A stretch of 64,000 nucleotides of DNA from an uncultured Bacilli bacterium (GTDB lineage: Bacteria > Bacillota_I > Bacilli_A > RF39 > UBA660): the NCBI GenBank assembly GCA_947625425.1, contig CANQOH010000002.1, forward strand, positions 1 through 64,000, written 5' to 3'. Position numbers and translations under genes: made by a program. Positions 41,739 to 50,656 of this stretch are shown here, piece by piece (position 1 is the stretch's first letter; each line of letters opens with the position of its first letter). The notes under the pieces are model-generated. The model saw only the letters and a list, made by a program, of their open reading frames with translations, made no database searches and was not told the DNA's origin.

Positions 41739-42749
41739 ATGACTGATAAAGAAAATATTGGCCACTTAATAAGTGAAGCTCGTAAAGCTAAAGCTTTAAC
41801 GCAACAAGAACTAGCGCAAAAATTAAATATAAGTGATAAAGCCATTAGTAAATGGGAAACAGGTAAAAATCTTCCTGATTTAGATATGTTAAGAAAAATT
41901 GAAGAAGAATTAGAAATTAAATTATTAGATAAAAATAATTATCAATATCAAAATAAATTAAAAATCTTGTTTATCATCATCGGTTTCTTAATTCTTTTAT
42001 TAAGCTATTTTATATCTTATTATTTAAGTAATTATAATCAATTTAATATTTATACAATAAGTCTTAATGATGAACAATTTATTTTAAAAGACAGTTATTT
42101 AATAACTTCTAAAGAAGAATCAATTCTTAATTTAGGAGCTATAACTAATATTGCCAATCCCGTTGAACCTCAATATAACATAAGCATTTATTATCAAGAT
42201 AAAGAAGAAAAAATCGAACTATTAAATAAACCAAATTATAAATATCTATCTACAAAAGATTCAAATTTATTAAAAGAATTATTACCTCATTACAATTATT
42301 TATATATCAAAATAGAATATTCTGATTTTAATAATCAATTAGTTTCTAAAGACTTTAAACTTAAATTAACTAAAACATCTAGTAATAATAAAATAATCTA
42401 TACCAAAACTATTCCTCAAAATAACATTTCTTCAGATTTATTATCTTTATTAAAAAATAATAATTATAAAAAAACAGAAAAAAATATTTATCTTAAAGAA
42501 GATGAACAAAGTATTTTTACTTTAAATATAAATAATAATCTATTTTATTATGAAGGCTATATAAATAATTATAAAGTTTATGCTGTAACCCCATATCGTA
42601 ACTATAACCGTTACTTTAATTATGTTATATATGATCAAAATAACCAAATAATTGAACATAATATGTTAGAAGGATATAATGATTCATATCAATTTAAACA
42701 TAAGGTAGAAGACCTTATTACTAAAGAAGTCGACAAATTATTAACCTAA
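41739..42749 (+). CDS. XRE-family HTH protein with a TM helix and an exported domain
   Basis: 336 residues. HTH at about 6-60 (ISEARKAKALTQQELAQKLNISDKAISKWETGKNLPD shows the recognition helix region), a single TM helix at about 76-98, then about 230 residues of Asn/Tyr/Lys-rich sequence likely outside. Such membrane-tethered XRE proteins are common in gut Bacillota, with unknown signals. SD AAGGTGA. Likely forms a unit with the upstream exported protein. Confidence 0.8.
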   Translation: MTDKENIGHLISEARKAKALTQQELAQKLNISDKAISKWETGKNLPDLDMLRKIEEELEIKLLDKNNYQYQNKLKILFIIIGFLILLLSYFISYYLSNYNQFNIYTISLNDEQFILKDSYLITSKEESILNLGAITNIANPVEPQYNISIYYQDKEEKIELLNKPNYKYLSTKDSNLLKELLPHYNYLYIKIEYSDFNNQLVSKDFKLKLTKTSSNNKIIYTKTIPQNNISSDLLSLLKNNNYKKTEKNIYLKEDEQSIFTLNINNNLFYYEGYINNYKVYAVTPYRNYNRYFNYVIYDQNNQIIEHNMLEGYNDSYQFKHKVEDLITKEVDKLLT

Positions 42750-42751
42750 TA

Positions 42752-42785
42752 AAAACTTAGAGTAAATATGAACTCTAAGTTTTTT
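42752..42785. terminator. Bidirectional terminator
   Basis: AAAACTTAGAGT (42752-42763) / ACTCTAAGTTTT (42772-42783); serves the XRE membrane gene and the convergent small gene. Confidence 0.85.
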
Positions 42786-43044
42786 ATAAATAATTACTAT
42801 ATTTAATTGAATATTCTTTAATTAATTTTTTAATCTTTATAAAGTTTTCTTCGCTATAATGATCTTTATACTTATCTACATCAAAAACACCATGATTAGA
42901 TAAGACATTCTGCCAATTCTTTTTAATAAATTCATAAGAAAATTCTAATTCTTCTGGACTTAAATATATCTCTTTTGTAATTGCTAAATTATTTAAATCA
43001 TTTATAGTTAAATTATTTATATATCTTTCAACTAAAACAAACAT
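42784..43044 (-). CDS. Small DUF2624-like (YqfT-like) protein
   Basis: 86 residues, soluble and helical. NNLTINDLNNLAITKEIYLSPEE at the N-terminus and VFDVDKYKDHYSEENFIKIKKLI at the C-terminus resemble DUF2624 (B. subtilis YqfT, whose gene lies near nfo), but the match is from memory and weak. SD AGGTGAT at 5 nt. Function unknown. Confidence 0.55.
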   Translation of the reverse strand: MFVLVERYINNLTINDLNNLAITKEIYLSPEELEFSYEFIKKNWQNVLSNHGVFDVDKYKDHYSEENFIKIKKLIKEYSIKYSNYL

Positions 43045-43107
43045 CTAATCACCTATAATATTGTATGATAAAAAAGTAATTTTTAATACTAATAATAGGT
43101 GAGTTTT

Positions 43108-44997
43108 ATGAAAAAAGTTTATTATGTACTTATTTTTATCTTAATAAGTATTATCATAATTCGTTATTCCTATCTAGCTTTTTATAAACATGATTATTAC
43201 TATGAAAAATATTTAAATGCCACTAATAAAATTGTTTATGGCCTTAATGCTCCAAGAGGCAGAATTCTAGATCGTAATGGTAAAGTCTTAGTAGAAAATA
43301 AAGGTATAAATACTATTGTTTATCATAACTTAGATAATATTGATACTTTAAGTGTTGCTAAAACTTTACTAACTATTTTAGATGATGTCAAAGAAGCTTC
43401 GCTTGATGAACAAAAAGATTACTATTTAAAATATAATAATACTGATAATCTACTTACTAAAGAAGAACAAGATTTATATGCCAGACGTAAACTTACCACC
43501 TTAGAAGTTGAAAATTTAAAGAAAAGTAGGTTAGATGAATATTTAAATTATTCAAAAGAAGAAAAACAAACTATCTATCTTTATTATCTTCTTAATAATG
43601 GTTATTACTATGATAGTAAAATTATTGCTAGTAATGTCTCTGATAAGGTATGTGCTTTAGTTAATGAAAAAAATATTAATGGTCTTACTTGTGAATATAC
43701 TACAGAACGTATTTATCACTATGATACTTTAAATGATATCTATGGCAAAGTTGGTCCGATTACGAAAGAAAATAAAGATTATTATTTAAATTTAGGTTAT
43801 TCTCTAAATGATACAGTTGGTATAAGTTATTTAGAAAAAGAATATGATGAATATCTAAAAGGGGAGAAAGCTAAGTACTTAGTAAATGATGATAATACTT
43901 TAACTTTAATTAGTTCTTCTAAACAAGGTAATGATTTAGTCTTAAGTATTGATATTGATCTACAACTACAAATAAATGAAATAATAAAAAAATACTTAGC
44001 TAAATCATCTAACTATAAACATACTCAATACTATAATACTTCATATGTTATTGTAAGTGATCCCTATACTGGTGAAATTATTGCGAGTACGGGAATCAAT
44101 AAAATTAAAGATGACTATTATGATGTTACCACTAATATTCTTACTTCATCTTTTACTGTTGGTTCCGTTATTAAAGCTGCTTCTCATACAGTCGGTTATC
44201 AAAATGACTTAATTGATATTGGTAAAAAGATTAATGACTCATGTGTTAAATTATACCAAGTACCTATGAAATGTTCTTTTAAAAGATTAGGTCTTATTGA
44301 TGATATAACCGCTTTAAAAACTTCTAGTAACTACTATCAATTTATGACTGCTATAAAACTTACTGGTAATACATATAAATATAATATGAAACTTAATGTA
44401 ACTGAAGAACACTTTAATATCTATCGTGATGTCTTTGCTTCTTTTGGATTAGGTTCTAGTACTGGTATTGACTTAGAAAATGAATCAACGGGTATAAAAG
44501 GTCAAACTATTGCTCCAGATCTTCTTCTTAATTTAAGTATTGGTCAATATGATACATATACCCCTTTAGAACTTTCTAATTATATTAATACTGTTGCTAC
44601 TTCAGGTAAACGTTATGCTCTTCATTACCTAAAAGAAGTCAAAAACAAAGATAAAACTATCTATACCTATGAACCTAAACTATTAAACGAAGTAAATTCT
44701 AACTTTTTACGAATCAAAGAAGGTTTTAAAGAAGTATTATATAATGGAACCGGACGTGGTTATACGGATTTAAAATATAAACCTGCCGGTAAAACAGGTA
44801 CTTCAGAAGTCGTATATAGTAAGAATATAACTACTATTAATCAATCATATGCTATGTATGCTCCATATGATAATCCCAAGTATACAATCGTCGTTATAAG
44901 TCCCAATATTGCTTCAAATAATAGTCAAGATGGCTATATTGCACCCATAAATCGCTATATTTCTAAAGAAGTAAGCAAATTAGTATTTGAAAAATAA
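43108..44997 (+). CDS. Class B penicillin-binding protein (transpeptidase)
   Basis: 629 residues; start 43108 after AGGTGAG. One N-terminal TM anchor, a pedestal/dimerisation domain that starts with LNAPRGRILDRNGKVL, and a transpeptidase domain. Catalytic motifs: SVIK with Ser near 353, SSN near 406-408, and KTGTSE with Lys near 562. It cross-links peptidoglycan, probably with a SEDS partner located elsewhere. PBP2-type (elongation) versus division or SpoVD-type cannot be settled here; no PASTA domain is seen. Confidence 0.88.
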   Translation: MKKVYYVLIFILISIIIIRYSYLAFYKHDYYYEKYLNATNKIVYGLNAPRGRILDRNGKVLVENKGINTIVYHNLDNIDTLSVAKTLLTILDDVKEASLDEQKDYYLKYNNTDNLLTKEEQDLYARRKLTTLEVENLKKSRLDEYLNYSKEEKQTIYLYYLLNNGYYYDSKIIASNVSDKVCALVNEKNINGLTCEYTTERIYHYDTLNDIYGKVGPITKENKDYYLNLGYSLNDTVGISYLEKEYDEYLKGEKAKYLVNDDNTLTLISSSKQGNDLVLSIDIDLQLQINEIIKKYLAKSSNYKHTQYYNTSYVIVSDPYTGEIIASTGINKIKDDYYDVTTNILTSSFTVGSVIKAASHTVGYQNDLIDIGKKINDSCVKLYQVPMKCSFKRLGLIDDITALKTSSNYYQFMTAIKLTGNTYKYNMKLNVTEEHFNIYRDVFASFGLGSSTGIDLENESTGIKGQTIAPDLLLNLSIGQYDTYTPLELSNYINTVATSGKRYALHYLKEVKNKDKTIYTYEPKLLNEVNSNFLRIKEGFKEVLYNGTGRGYTDLKYKPAGKTGTSEVVYSKNITTINQSYAMYAPYDNPKYTIVVISPNIASNNSQDGYIAPINRYISKEVSKLVFEK

Positions 44998-45005
44998 AAA
45001 ATATA

Positions 45006-45014
45006 TGATACAAT
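45006..45014 (+). promoter_or_regulatory. Extended -10 promoter of rpmG-efp
   Basis: TGATACAAT 31 nt before the rpmG start. Confidence 0.55.
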
Positions 45015-45044
45015 AGGAACGGATTAAAAAAGGAGGGCAGTACT

Positions 45045-45209
45045 ATGGCAAAAAATGAAAATAGACCTAATATTACTCTAGTTTGTACTGAATGTAAACA
45101 TGAAAATTATGTTACACAAAAAAACAAAAAGAATACAACAGATAAATTAGAAATTAAAAAATTTTGTAAATGGTGTAATAAATCAACTGTTCATAAAGAA
45201 AAGAAATAG
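45045..45209 (+). CDS. rpmG: 50S ribosomal protein L33, zinc-binding form
   Basis: 54 residues with SD AAGGAGGG. L33 pattern: [46 protein letters not shown]. Both CxxC pairs are kept, so this is the Zn-binding (C+) paralogue; a zinc-free copy may exist elsewhere. It is 16 nt upstream of efp, so the two translation genes are co-transcribed. It is usually found next to secE-nusG, which is not the case here. Confidence 0.95.
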   Translation: MAKNENRPNITLVCTECKHENYVTQKNKKNTTDKLEIKKFCKWCNKSTVHKEKK

Positions 45210-45225
45210 TTAAGAGGGTGAAAAA

Positions 45226-45792
45226 ATGAACGGCTTAATTAATATTAATGATATTAAAAATGGAATGACTATCATTTATGATGGTAAACTATATTTAGTA
45301 CAAAGCTTCCAACATGTTAAACCTGGTAAAGGTGCTGCTTTCATGAAAGTTAAAATGCGTAACTTAAGAACAGGTGCTATTATTGAAGAAACTATTAATA
45401 GTAGTGTTAAAGTTGAAAAAGCACATGTTGATAAAAAGAAAATGTCTTATCTATATAATAGTGGAACAGGTTATGTCTTCATGGATAATGAAACATATGA
45501 ACAAATTGAAATCACTGAAGATAAATTAGTTGAAGAAAAGAAATTCTTAAAAGAGAATATGGAAGTTCAAATTGATTTCTATCAAGGTGAAATAATTGGT
45601 GTTACATTACCAGAAAAAGTTGAATATATTGTTGCTGAAACAACTGAAGCAGTTAAAGGTAATACTACTAATAACGCCCAAAAAGATGCTGTTTTGGAAA
45701 ACGGCTATGTTGTTAAAGTTCCATTATTTATTACTGAAGGAGAAAAGATTATCGTATCTACTCTTGATGGTAAGTATTCAAGTAGAGCTTAA
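45226..45792 (+). CDS. efp: Translation elongation factor P
   Basis: 188 residues, three beta-barrel domains. EF-P relieves ribosome stalling at polyproline. The modification loop is PGKGAAF near residues 32-38, with Lys at the position that carries the modification in B. subtilis. Domain II begins EKAHVDKKKMSYLY; domain III ends in VPLFITEGEKIIVSTLDGKYSSR. No modification enzyme gene is seen nearby. Confidence 0.96.
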   Translation: MNGLININDIKNGMTIIYDGKLYLVQSFQHVKPGKGAAFMKVKMRNLRTGAIIEETINSSVKVEKAHVDKKKMSYLYNSGTGYVFMDNETYEQIEITEDKLVEEKKFLKENMEVQIDFYQGEIIGVTLPEKVEYIVAETTEAVKGNTTNNAQKDAVLENGYVVKVPLFITEGEKIIVSTLDGKYSSRA

Positions 45793-45805
45793 TAGCTCTT
45801 TTTTT
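45784..45805 (+). terminator. Terminator overlapping the end of efp
   Basis: AGAGCT (45784-45789) / AGCTCT (45794-45799), TAAT loop with the stop codon, seven T. Confidence 0.75.
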
Positions 45806-45810
45806 ATGTC

Positions 45811-47064
45811 TTAATATATATTATAAGCTATCTTCCAAGCTAGAATCTTTCTTACAGATTCATTAATACGTTCTTCAGTTATTTGTCCTTCTTTAATTGC
45901 TTGTAATGTTCTATTATAAAAATCATTATATTCCTTAGTTATTACAATATCATTACCAGCTTCAATTGCTAAGATAGCTAAGTTATTATCAGTATTATAA
46001 GAATCTAAAGCGTCCATAGTTAATTCATCACTTATAATAATTCCAGTATAATTTAATTCCTCTTTTAAAATATTAATAACATCTTTAGATAGTGAAGCTG
46101 GATATTTATCATCAACACTTGTAATAATATTATGAGATATTAAAACAAATGGTGTTCCTGCTTCAACACCCATTTTAAATGGTATAAGATCATTTTCTTT
46201 TAAATAATCTAAATCACGATTATCAATAGTTTGAATTTTATGTGAATCGCCATTAGGTCCATAGCCAGGAAAATGTTTAAGACATGTTGAAAAATTAAGT
46301 TCTTTAGCTTTCTTAGTTACTAAACTAATATAATTACCAGTATCATTAGGAGTTAAACCAATAGATCTTGCATACATAAAATCACTAGGATTAGTAGCAA
46401 TATCTGCTACTGGAGCTAAATTTAAATTAAAACCTAATTCTAAAAGTAATTTATCTTTCATTTCTTCAACTTCTAAAACTTTATCTATTCCTCCAATAGC
46501 ATATAAACTCCTTGGTGATTTAATCTTTTCATTGATTAAATTTTTATTATAACTTAATCTTGTAACTGTACCGCCTTCTTCATCAATCGTCATTATATAT
46601 TTTATTTTAGCTTCATCTTGACGACTTTTAATTTTATTAATTAATTGTTCTTTACTTATATTTTTAATATCACTACTATAAAGAATAAAGCCGCCAATCG
46701 TATCATAATTGTCGATATTATCTACTTCTGTAAAAGGCACTATAAACATTTGCGCTAACTTTTCTTCAATCGTTAAGTCTTTTAGTATATCATCTGCTTC
46801 ATCATAGTAATCAGCAAATAAATCTTTATTTATAACTTCATCTTTATCTTCATCTTTGTTCTTATCTTTATCCGTATCTTTAATCTTATCGTCTTCTTTA
46901 ACTTCTTCTTTATCTTCAACCACATTAGGTTTAGAATCAATATTTTCTTTAATTACTTCATTAGTATTTGTTTTATTAATTATTTTATTAAACATTAGTA
47001 AAGGAAAAAGAATAATTATTATAATTATTATAGTAATAAGATAGAATTTAATATGTTTATTCAT
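45811..47064 (-). CDS. Membrane-anchored GH3 beta-N-acetylhexosaminidase (NagZ-like)
   Basis: 417 residues. A TM helix (about 5-26), a 50-residue Lys/Glu/Asp-rich spacer (KDTDKDKNKDEDKDE), then a GH3 domain from about 90. NagZ-type motifs: MTIDEEGGTVTRL, LNLAPVADIATNP, CLKHFPGYGPNGDSH containing the His of the general acid loop, and ISDELTMDAL with the nucleophile Asp. It would remove GlcNAc from peptidoglycan fragments outside the membrane. No clear lipoprotein box, so it is held by the TM helix. Confidence 0.9.
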   Translation of the reverse strand: MNKHIKFYLITIIIIIIILFPLLMFNKIINKTNTNEVIKENIDSKPNVVEDKEEVKEDDKIKDTDKDKNKDEDKDEVINKDLFADYYDEADDILKDLTIEEKLAQMFIVPFTEVDNIDNYDTIGGFILYSSDIKNISKEQLINKIKSRQDEAKIKYIMTIDEEGGTVTRLSYNKNLINEKIKSPRSLYAIGGIDKVLEVEEMKDKLLLELGFNLNLAPVADIATNPSDFMYARSIGLTPNDTGNYISLVTKKAKELNFSTCLKHFPGYGPNGDSHKIQTIDNRDLDYLKENDLIPFKMGVEAGTPFVLISHNIITSVDDKYPASLSKDVINILKEELNYTGIIISDELTMDALDSYNTDNNLAILAIEAGNDIVITKEYNDFYNRTLQAIKEGQITEERINESVRKILAWKIAYNIY

Positions 47065-47103
47065 TGTCTGACCTTCTTCATTATTAATTTTATCATATTA
47101 TAA

Positions 47104-47117
47104 TCTTTTATACGGGT
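47104..47117. promoter_or_regulatory. Second copy of the 14-mer found at 21157
   Basis: TCTTTTATACGGGT in the divergent gap, 5 bp upstream of the -35 box of the 47176 gene. Confidence 0.35.
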
Positions 47118-47122
47118 GAAAA

Positions 47123-47151
47123 TTGCAGGATTGATATTTTTTTTGTATAAT
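47123..47151 (+). promoter_or_regulatory. Promoter of the 47176 gene
   Basis: TTGCAG (47123-47128), 17-bp spacer, TATAAT (47146-47151). A hairpin AAAACCAC/GTGGTTTT (47152-47175) covers the SD on longer transcripts but would be incomplete on RNA from this promoter. Confidence 0.65.
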
Positions 47152-47175
47152 AAAACCACTTTAAGTGGTGGTTTT

Positions 47176-47727
47176 ATGGTTAAAAATTTAAAATTAAGTA
47201 AAAAATTAATTGCTGGGGCTATAATTGCTTCTATTATTGGTACTGGTATTGGAGGTTATCACATGCATAAACAAAGTGAAATAGCAAGAGTTAAAGGTTA
47301 TTTAACTGATTATTTAACTGCTGATAACTATGTTGATTTATCTAAAGTAACTGGTACTTATGATATTAAGAGCTTTGATGGTGAATATTTAAAAGAAGCT
47401 CTAGAAGAAATGGATATTGATTATGTCAGAATTAATGATTCATTTATTTATGATAAAGCTCATGTTGAAACATTTCCTCATGTAAATGCTGTTAATTATG
47501 ATAAAGTTGTTTGGAATGATGGAACAAACGATATATATGAAATGTATGAACCAATTAGAATACCTAGTGAAAACGGTGTAACTTATCAAGTTCCAGAAGG
47601 CTTTGTCTTAGAAACAGTTGAAGAAATAGCTGAACCAATAAGATATGATGACTTAGATGATCGAGAAGTAGTTGTTTTTAAAAACACTTATGAAGATTCA
47701 TATAGTTTAAGTTTGGAGAAAAAATAA
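47176..47727 (+). CDS. Membrane-anchored protein of unknown function
   Basis: 183 residues; start 47176, with GTGGTGG as SD. N-terminal basic segment and TM helix (KKLIAGAIIASIIGTGIGGY, about 8-27), then an acidic exported domain without cysteines. Ends with the sequence VVVFKNTYEDSYSLSLEKK. I recognise no family. Its stop overlaps the next gene's start by one base (TAATG), so the two are coupled. Confidence 0.65.
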   Translation: MVKNLKLSKKLIAGAIIASIIGTGIGGYHMHKQSEIARVKGYLTDYLTADNYVDLSKVTGTYDIKSFDGEYLKEALEEMDIDYVRINDSFIYDKAHVETFPHVNAVNYDKVVWNDGTNDIYEMYEPIRIPSENGVTYQVPEGFVLETVEEIAEPIRYDDLDDREVVVFKNTYEDSYSLSLEKK

Positions 47728-48761
47728 TGCCTTTAAATGAACTAATCACCAAGTTTTTAACCATCACCGGCTATGATAAAGATAATAATATATTAGCAAT
47801 AATTTTTCATGGTAGTAGAGTAACAGGTAATGAAAGACCTAATAGTGATTTAGATGTTGTCGTTATCAGTCAAAAAAGTAATAACTATAAAAAAGGTTTT
47901 CTAATTGATAATATTAGAGTTGATTGTCATATCTATTCAGTAAATGATATTTATAATATTATGAGTAGTAAAAAAGAAAACCATAATGCTTTTTTAGAAT
48001 CTATTTTAACTACTGGTTTAGTTGTTAAAAATAAAGATTGGACCATTGAAATATTAAAAGATTATTCAAGTAGTTTAGAACCTCCAATGCATCATAAAGC
48101 CATCCCTGATAATATTTTAGAAGACATCAAAGATTTATATACTAGTTTTAATAACTCCCATGAATTTTATTATTATAATTTATTAGAAAAGATAAGAATA
48201 GCTTTTAATTATTTATATGGTTGTTCATATTTAGGTACCGCTAAAGTCTATGAAATCTTTAATCATCCTGAATTATATCAAAATCGTTATTTAATTAAAT
48301 TACCTAATCCTGAATTTATTACTTTATATTTAAAAGCTATTACAGCTAAACCAGAAGAAAGACCATTATATCTTCAAAAATTAATTAGTATTTTACATCT
48401 TAAAATATCAGTAATAAAACCATCTACTTATTACAATCACAATGTTTATTATTCTAAAGATCGTATTAAAGAAGATATCTTAACATTTCATAATAAACTA
48501 TTAAAAACTATTGATATGTTATTAATTAACCATCCATATAGTAAAATGATGTATGCCATTCTTCTTCAAAGTATGTATGAGTATTATTATAAAATTAATT
48601 ACGAAGTAAATTCGCAAATAGAAGAACTATATAATGAAGGTATAAATGAAATAGATTCAAATCAAATGATAAATATCATCACTGAATTTTTTAATATTTT
48701 AAGTCAAGATTATATTATTGATTATGATAATTATTTAATTAGATTAGAATTAGTTAATTAA
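47727..48761 (+). CDS. Nucleotidyltransferase-fold protein
   Basis: 344 residues. N-terminal Pol-beta-type nucleotidyltransferase domain with HGSRVTGNERPNSDLDVVVI (about 28-47), the GS-x10-D-x-D motif, and a third acidic residue in VDCHIY. The remainder is helical and may be a substrate-binding domain. The layout resembles small-molecule or tRNA-type nucleotidyltransferases, for example aminoglycoside adenylyltransferase relatives, but the substrate is unknown. Start coupled to the upstream gene. Confidence 0.75.
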   Translation: MPLNELITKFLTITGYDKDNNILAIIFHGSRVTGNERPNSDLDVVVISQKSNNYKKGFLIDNIRVDCHIYSVNDIYNIMSSKKENHNAFLESILTTGLVVKNKDWTIEILKDYSSSLEPPMHHKAIPDNILEDIKDLYTSFNNSHEFYYYNLLEKIRIAFNYLYGCSYLGTAKVYEIFNHPELYQNRYLIKLPNPEFITLYLKAITAKPEERPLYLQKLISILHLKISVIKPSTYYNHNVYYSKDRIKEDILTFHNKLLKTIDMLLINHPYSKMMYAILLQSMYEYYYKINYEVNSQIEELYNEGINEIDSNQMINIITEFFNILSQDYIIDYDNYLIRLELVN

Positions 48762-48764
48762 TAT

Positions 48765-48773
48765 GATACAATA
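48765..48773 (+). promoter_or_regulatory. Extended -10 promoter of the YgjP-like gene group
   Basis: TGATACAAT 17 nt before the start at 48790; probably serves through trmD. Confidence 0.5.
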
Positions 48774-48789
48774 ATATTAGGTGATTCTT

Positions 48790-49425
48790 ATGGAAGTAGA
48801 GCTTGGTAATTATATTGTCAATTTAGAAATCGAAAAAAAGAAGAACAAAAATATTTATTTTCGTTTTAAAGATAATAATACTTTATATGTAACTTGTAAT
48901 CGTTTAATTTCTACTAAAGGAGTCCTAAGATTAATTAAAGAAAATGAAAAATCTTTACTTAAAATGTATGAAAAATACCAAGTAAAAGTTGAGAATAACC
49001 AAGGCTTTAACTACTTAGGTGAAACATATACTGTTGTTTATGATGAAGACGTAAAAAATGTCACGATTGAAGATAATATGTTATATGTTAAAAACGAAAA
49101 AGTTTTAGATAAATGGTTAAAGAATGAATGTGAAAGAATCTTTACTGAACGTATTAAATTAATATTAAATAAATTTAATGATATACCTCCCTTTAGTTTA
49201 AAAATTAGAAAAATGAAAACTAGATGGGGCGTTAATAATGTTACTAAAAGAATAATAATTTTAAATAGTGAATTAATAAAAAAAGATATTACTTTAATTG
49301 ATTATGTTATTATTCATGAATTATGTCATTTTTATGAAGCAAATCATAGTAATAGATTTTGGCGAGAAGTCGAGAAGAGATATCCGTATTATAAATTAGC
49401 GAGAAAAAGATTGAGGGTTGAATAA
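48790..49425 (+). CDS. YgjP-like (DUF45) metallopeptidase-domain protein
   Basis: 211 residues; start 48790 after AGGTGAT. Zn motif HELCHFYEANHS with HExxH plus a downstream NHS/FW signature (HSNRFW), and the typical RKMKTRWG segment before it (about residues 138-145). The N-terminal half has beta strands as in YgjP. Proteolytic activity is assumed from the motif, not shown. First gene of a run leading to the ribosome-maturation genes. Confidence 0.88.
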   Translation: MEVELGNYIVNLEIEKKKNKNIYFRFKDNNTLYVTCNRLISTKGVLRLIKENEKSLLKMYEKYQVKVENNQGFNYLGETYTVVYDEDVKNVTIEDNMLYVKNEKVLDKWLKNECERIFTERIKLILNKFNDIPPFSLKIRKMKTRWGVNNVTKRIIILNSELIKKDITLIDYVIIHELCHFYEANHSNRFWREVEKRYPYYKLARKRLRVE

Positions 49426-49426
49426 A

Positions 49427-50155
49427 ATGGAAATAATAAGTTCATTAGATAATAAAAAAATAAAAAACTATAGTAAACTACTACAGAAAAAATATCGCGA
49501 TTTAGATAATTTATTTATCGTTGAAGGAGAACATTTAGTTAAAGAAGCCTTTGCTTCTAAAGTCTTAGTTGAAGTAATAATGTGTGAAGATTATGAAATA
49601 GATATTGATGTTCCAATTACTTATGTAACTTATGAAGTAATAAAAAAACTAAGTAATACTTTAAATCCTCAAAAAGTAATGGGTATATGTCGTAAATTAG
49701 ATAACAAAGAAATAGGTAATAAAGTCTTAATTTTAGATGACATTCAAGATCCAGGTAACTTAGGAACTATAATTCGTAGTAGTGTTGCTTTTAATATTGA
49801 TACTGTCATTCTTTCTAATAATAGTGTTGATTTATATAATGATAAAGTAATTAGAGCTAGTGAAGGTATGATCTTTAAAATAAATATTATTAGAGATGAT
49901 ATAACTTCAATTATTAATAAATTAAAAACTGATAACTATCTAATTTATGGTACTAAAGTTAATGGTGGAGAAGATATCAGTAAAATAACTATTCCTTCTA
50001 AGTATGCTTTAGTAATGGGTAATGAAGGTGCCGGTGTAAGTAAAGAAATCCTTAATTTATGTGATAAATACTTATATATTCCGATGAATAAAGAATGTGA
50101 AAGTTTAAATGTCGGTGTTGCTACAAGTATTATCTTATATAGTTTAAATAAATAG
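49427..50155 (+). CDS. TrmH/SpoU-family RNA 2'-O-methyltransferase
   Basis: 242 residues; start 49427, one base after the previous stop, SD GAGGG. N-terminal substrate domain (YRDLDNLFIVEGEHLVKEA) and C-terminal SPOUT knot: LDDIQDPGNLGTIIRS (motif 1), ALVMGNEGAGVSKE (motif 2) and IPMNKECESLNVGVATSI (motif 3). Target is probably rRNA (YsgA/RlmB-like), not determined here. Confidence 0.92.
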   Translation: MEIISSLDNKKIKNYSKLLQKKYRDLDNLFIVEGEHLVKEAFASKVLVEVIMCEDYEIDIDVPITYVTYEVIKKLSNTLNPQKVMGICRKLDNKEIGNKVLILDDIQDPGNLGTIIRSSVAFNIDTVILSNNSVDLYNDKVIRASEGMIFKINIIRDDITSIINKLKTDNYLIYGTKVNGGEDISKITIPSKYALVMGNEGAGVSKEILNLCDKYLYIPMNKECESLNVGVATSIILYSLNK

Positions 50156-50164
50156 AGGTGTCTT

Positions 50165-50656
50165 ATGGAATATATTTTAATTGGTAAAATAGTTAACACT
50201 CATGGGATTAAAGGTGAACTTCGTATTAAAAGTAACTTCCAAATGAAAGATAAAATCTTTAAAAAAGGTTTTAACTTATATATTGGTGAAGGACATGTTA
50301 AAGAAACAATTAATAGTTATCGAGTTCATAAAGACTTTGATATGGTAACATTTGTTGGTTATGATAATATTAATCAAGTTCTAAATTATCTTAAAATGAA
50401 TGTCTATGTTAAAAAAGAAGATATCAAACTTGATGATAATGAATATATCTTAGAAGAATTAATTGATTATGATGTTATTGAAAAAGGGGAAAAACTTGGT
50501 AAAGTTAAATATATTGTGTATAATGGTAGTAACATTCTTCTAGCCATAGAAGGAGCTAAAAATTTCTATATTCCTAATAATCCTAACTTTATTAAGAAAG
50601 TTAATGAAAAGGATAAAAATATTGAAGTTGAAAATGCTAAAGGATTGATTTTATGA
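50165..50656 (+). CDS. rimM: 16S rRNA processing protein RimM
   Basis: 163 residues. N-terminal RimM barrel (LIGKIVNTHGIKGELRIKS, about 5-23) and a C-terminal PRC barrel (LEELIDYDVIEKGEKLGKV). Assists maturation of the 30S head with S19. Stop overlaps trmD start in ATGA. rpsP is absent upstream, unlike the usual Bacilli order. Confidence 0.95.
   Translation: MEYILIGKIVNTHGIKGELRIKSNFQMKDKIFKKGFNLYIGEGHVKETINSYRVHKDFDMVTFVGYDNINQVLNYLKMNVYVKKEDIKLDDNEYILEELIDYDVIEKGEKLGKVKYIVYNGSNILLAIEGAKNFYIPNNPNFIKKVNEKDKNIEVENAKGLIL

Noticed and set aside
45596..45814. 72-codon frame overlapping the end of efp
   Set aside because: Out-of-frame shadow of a well-supported gene; no SD.
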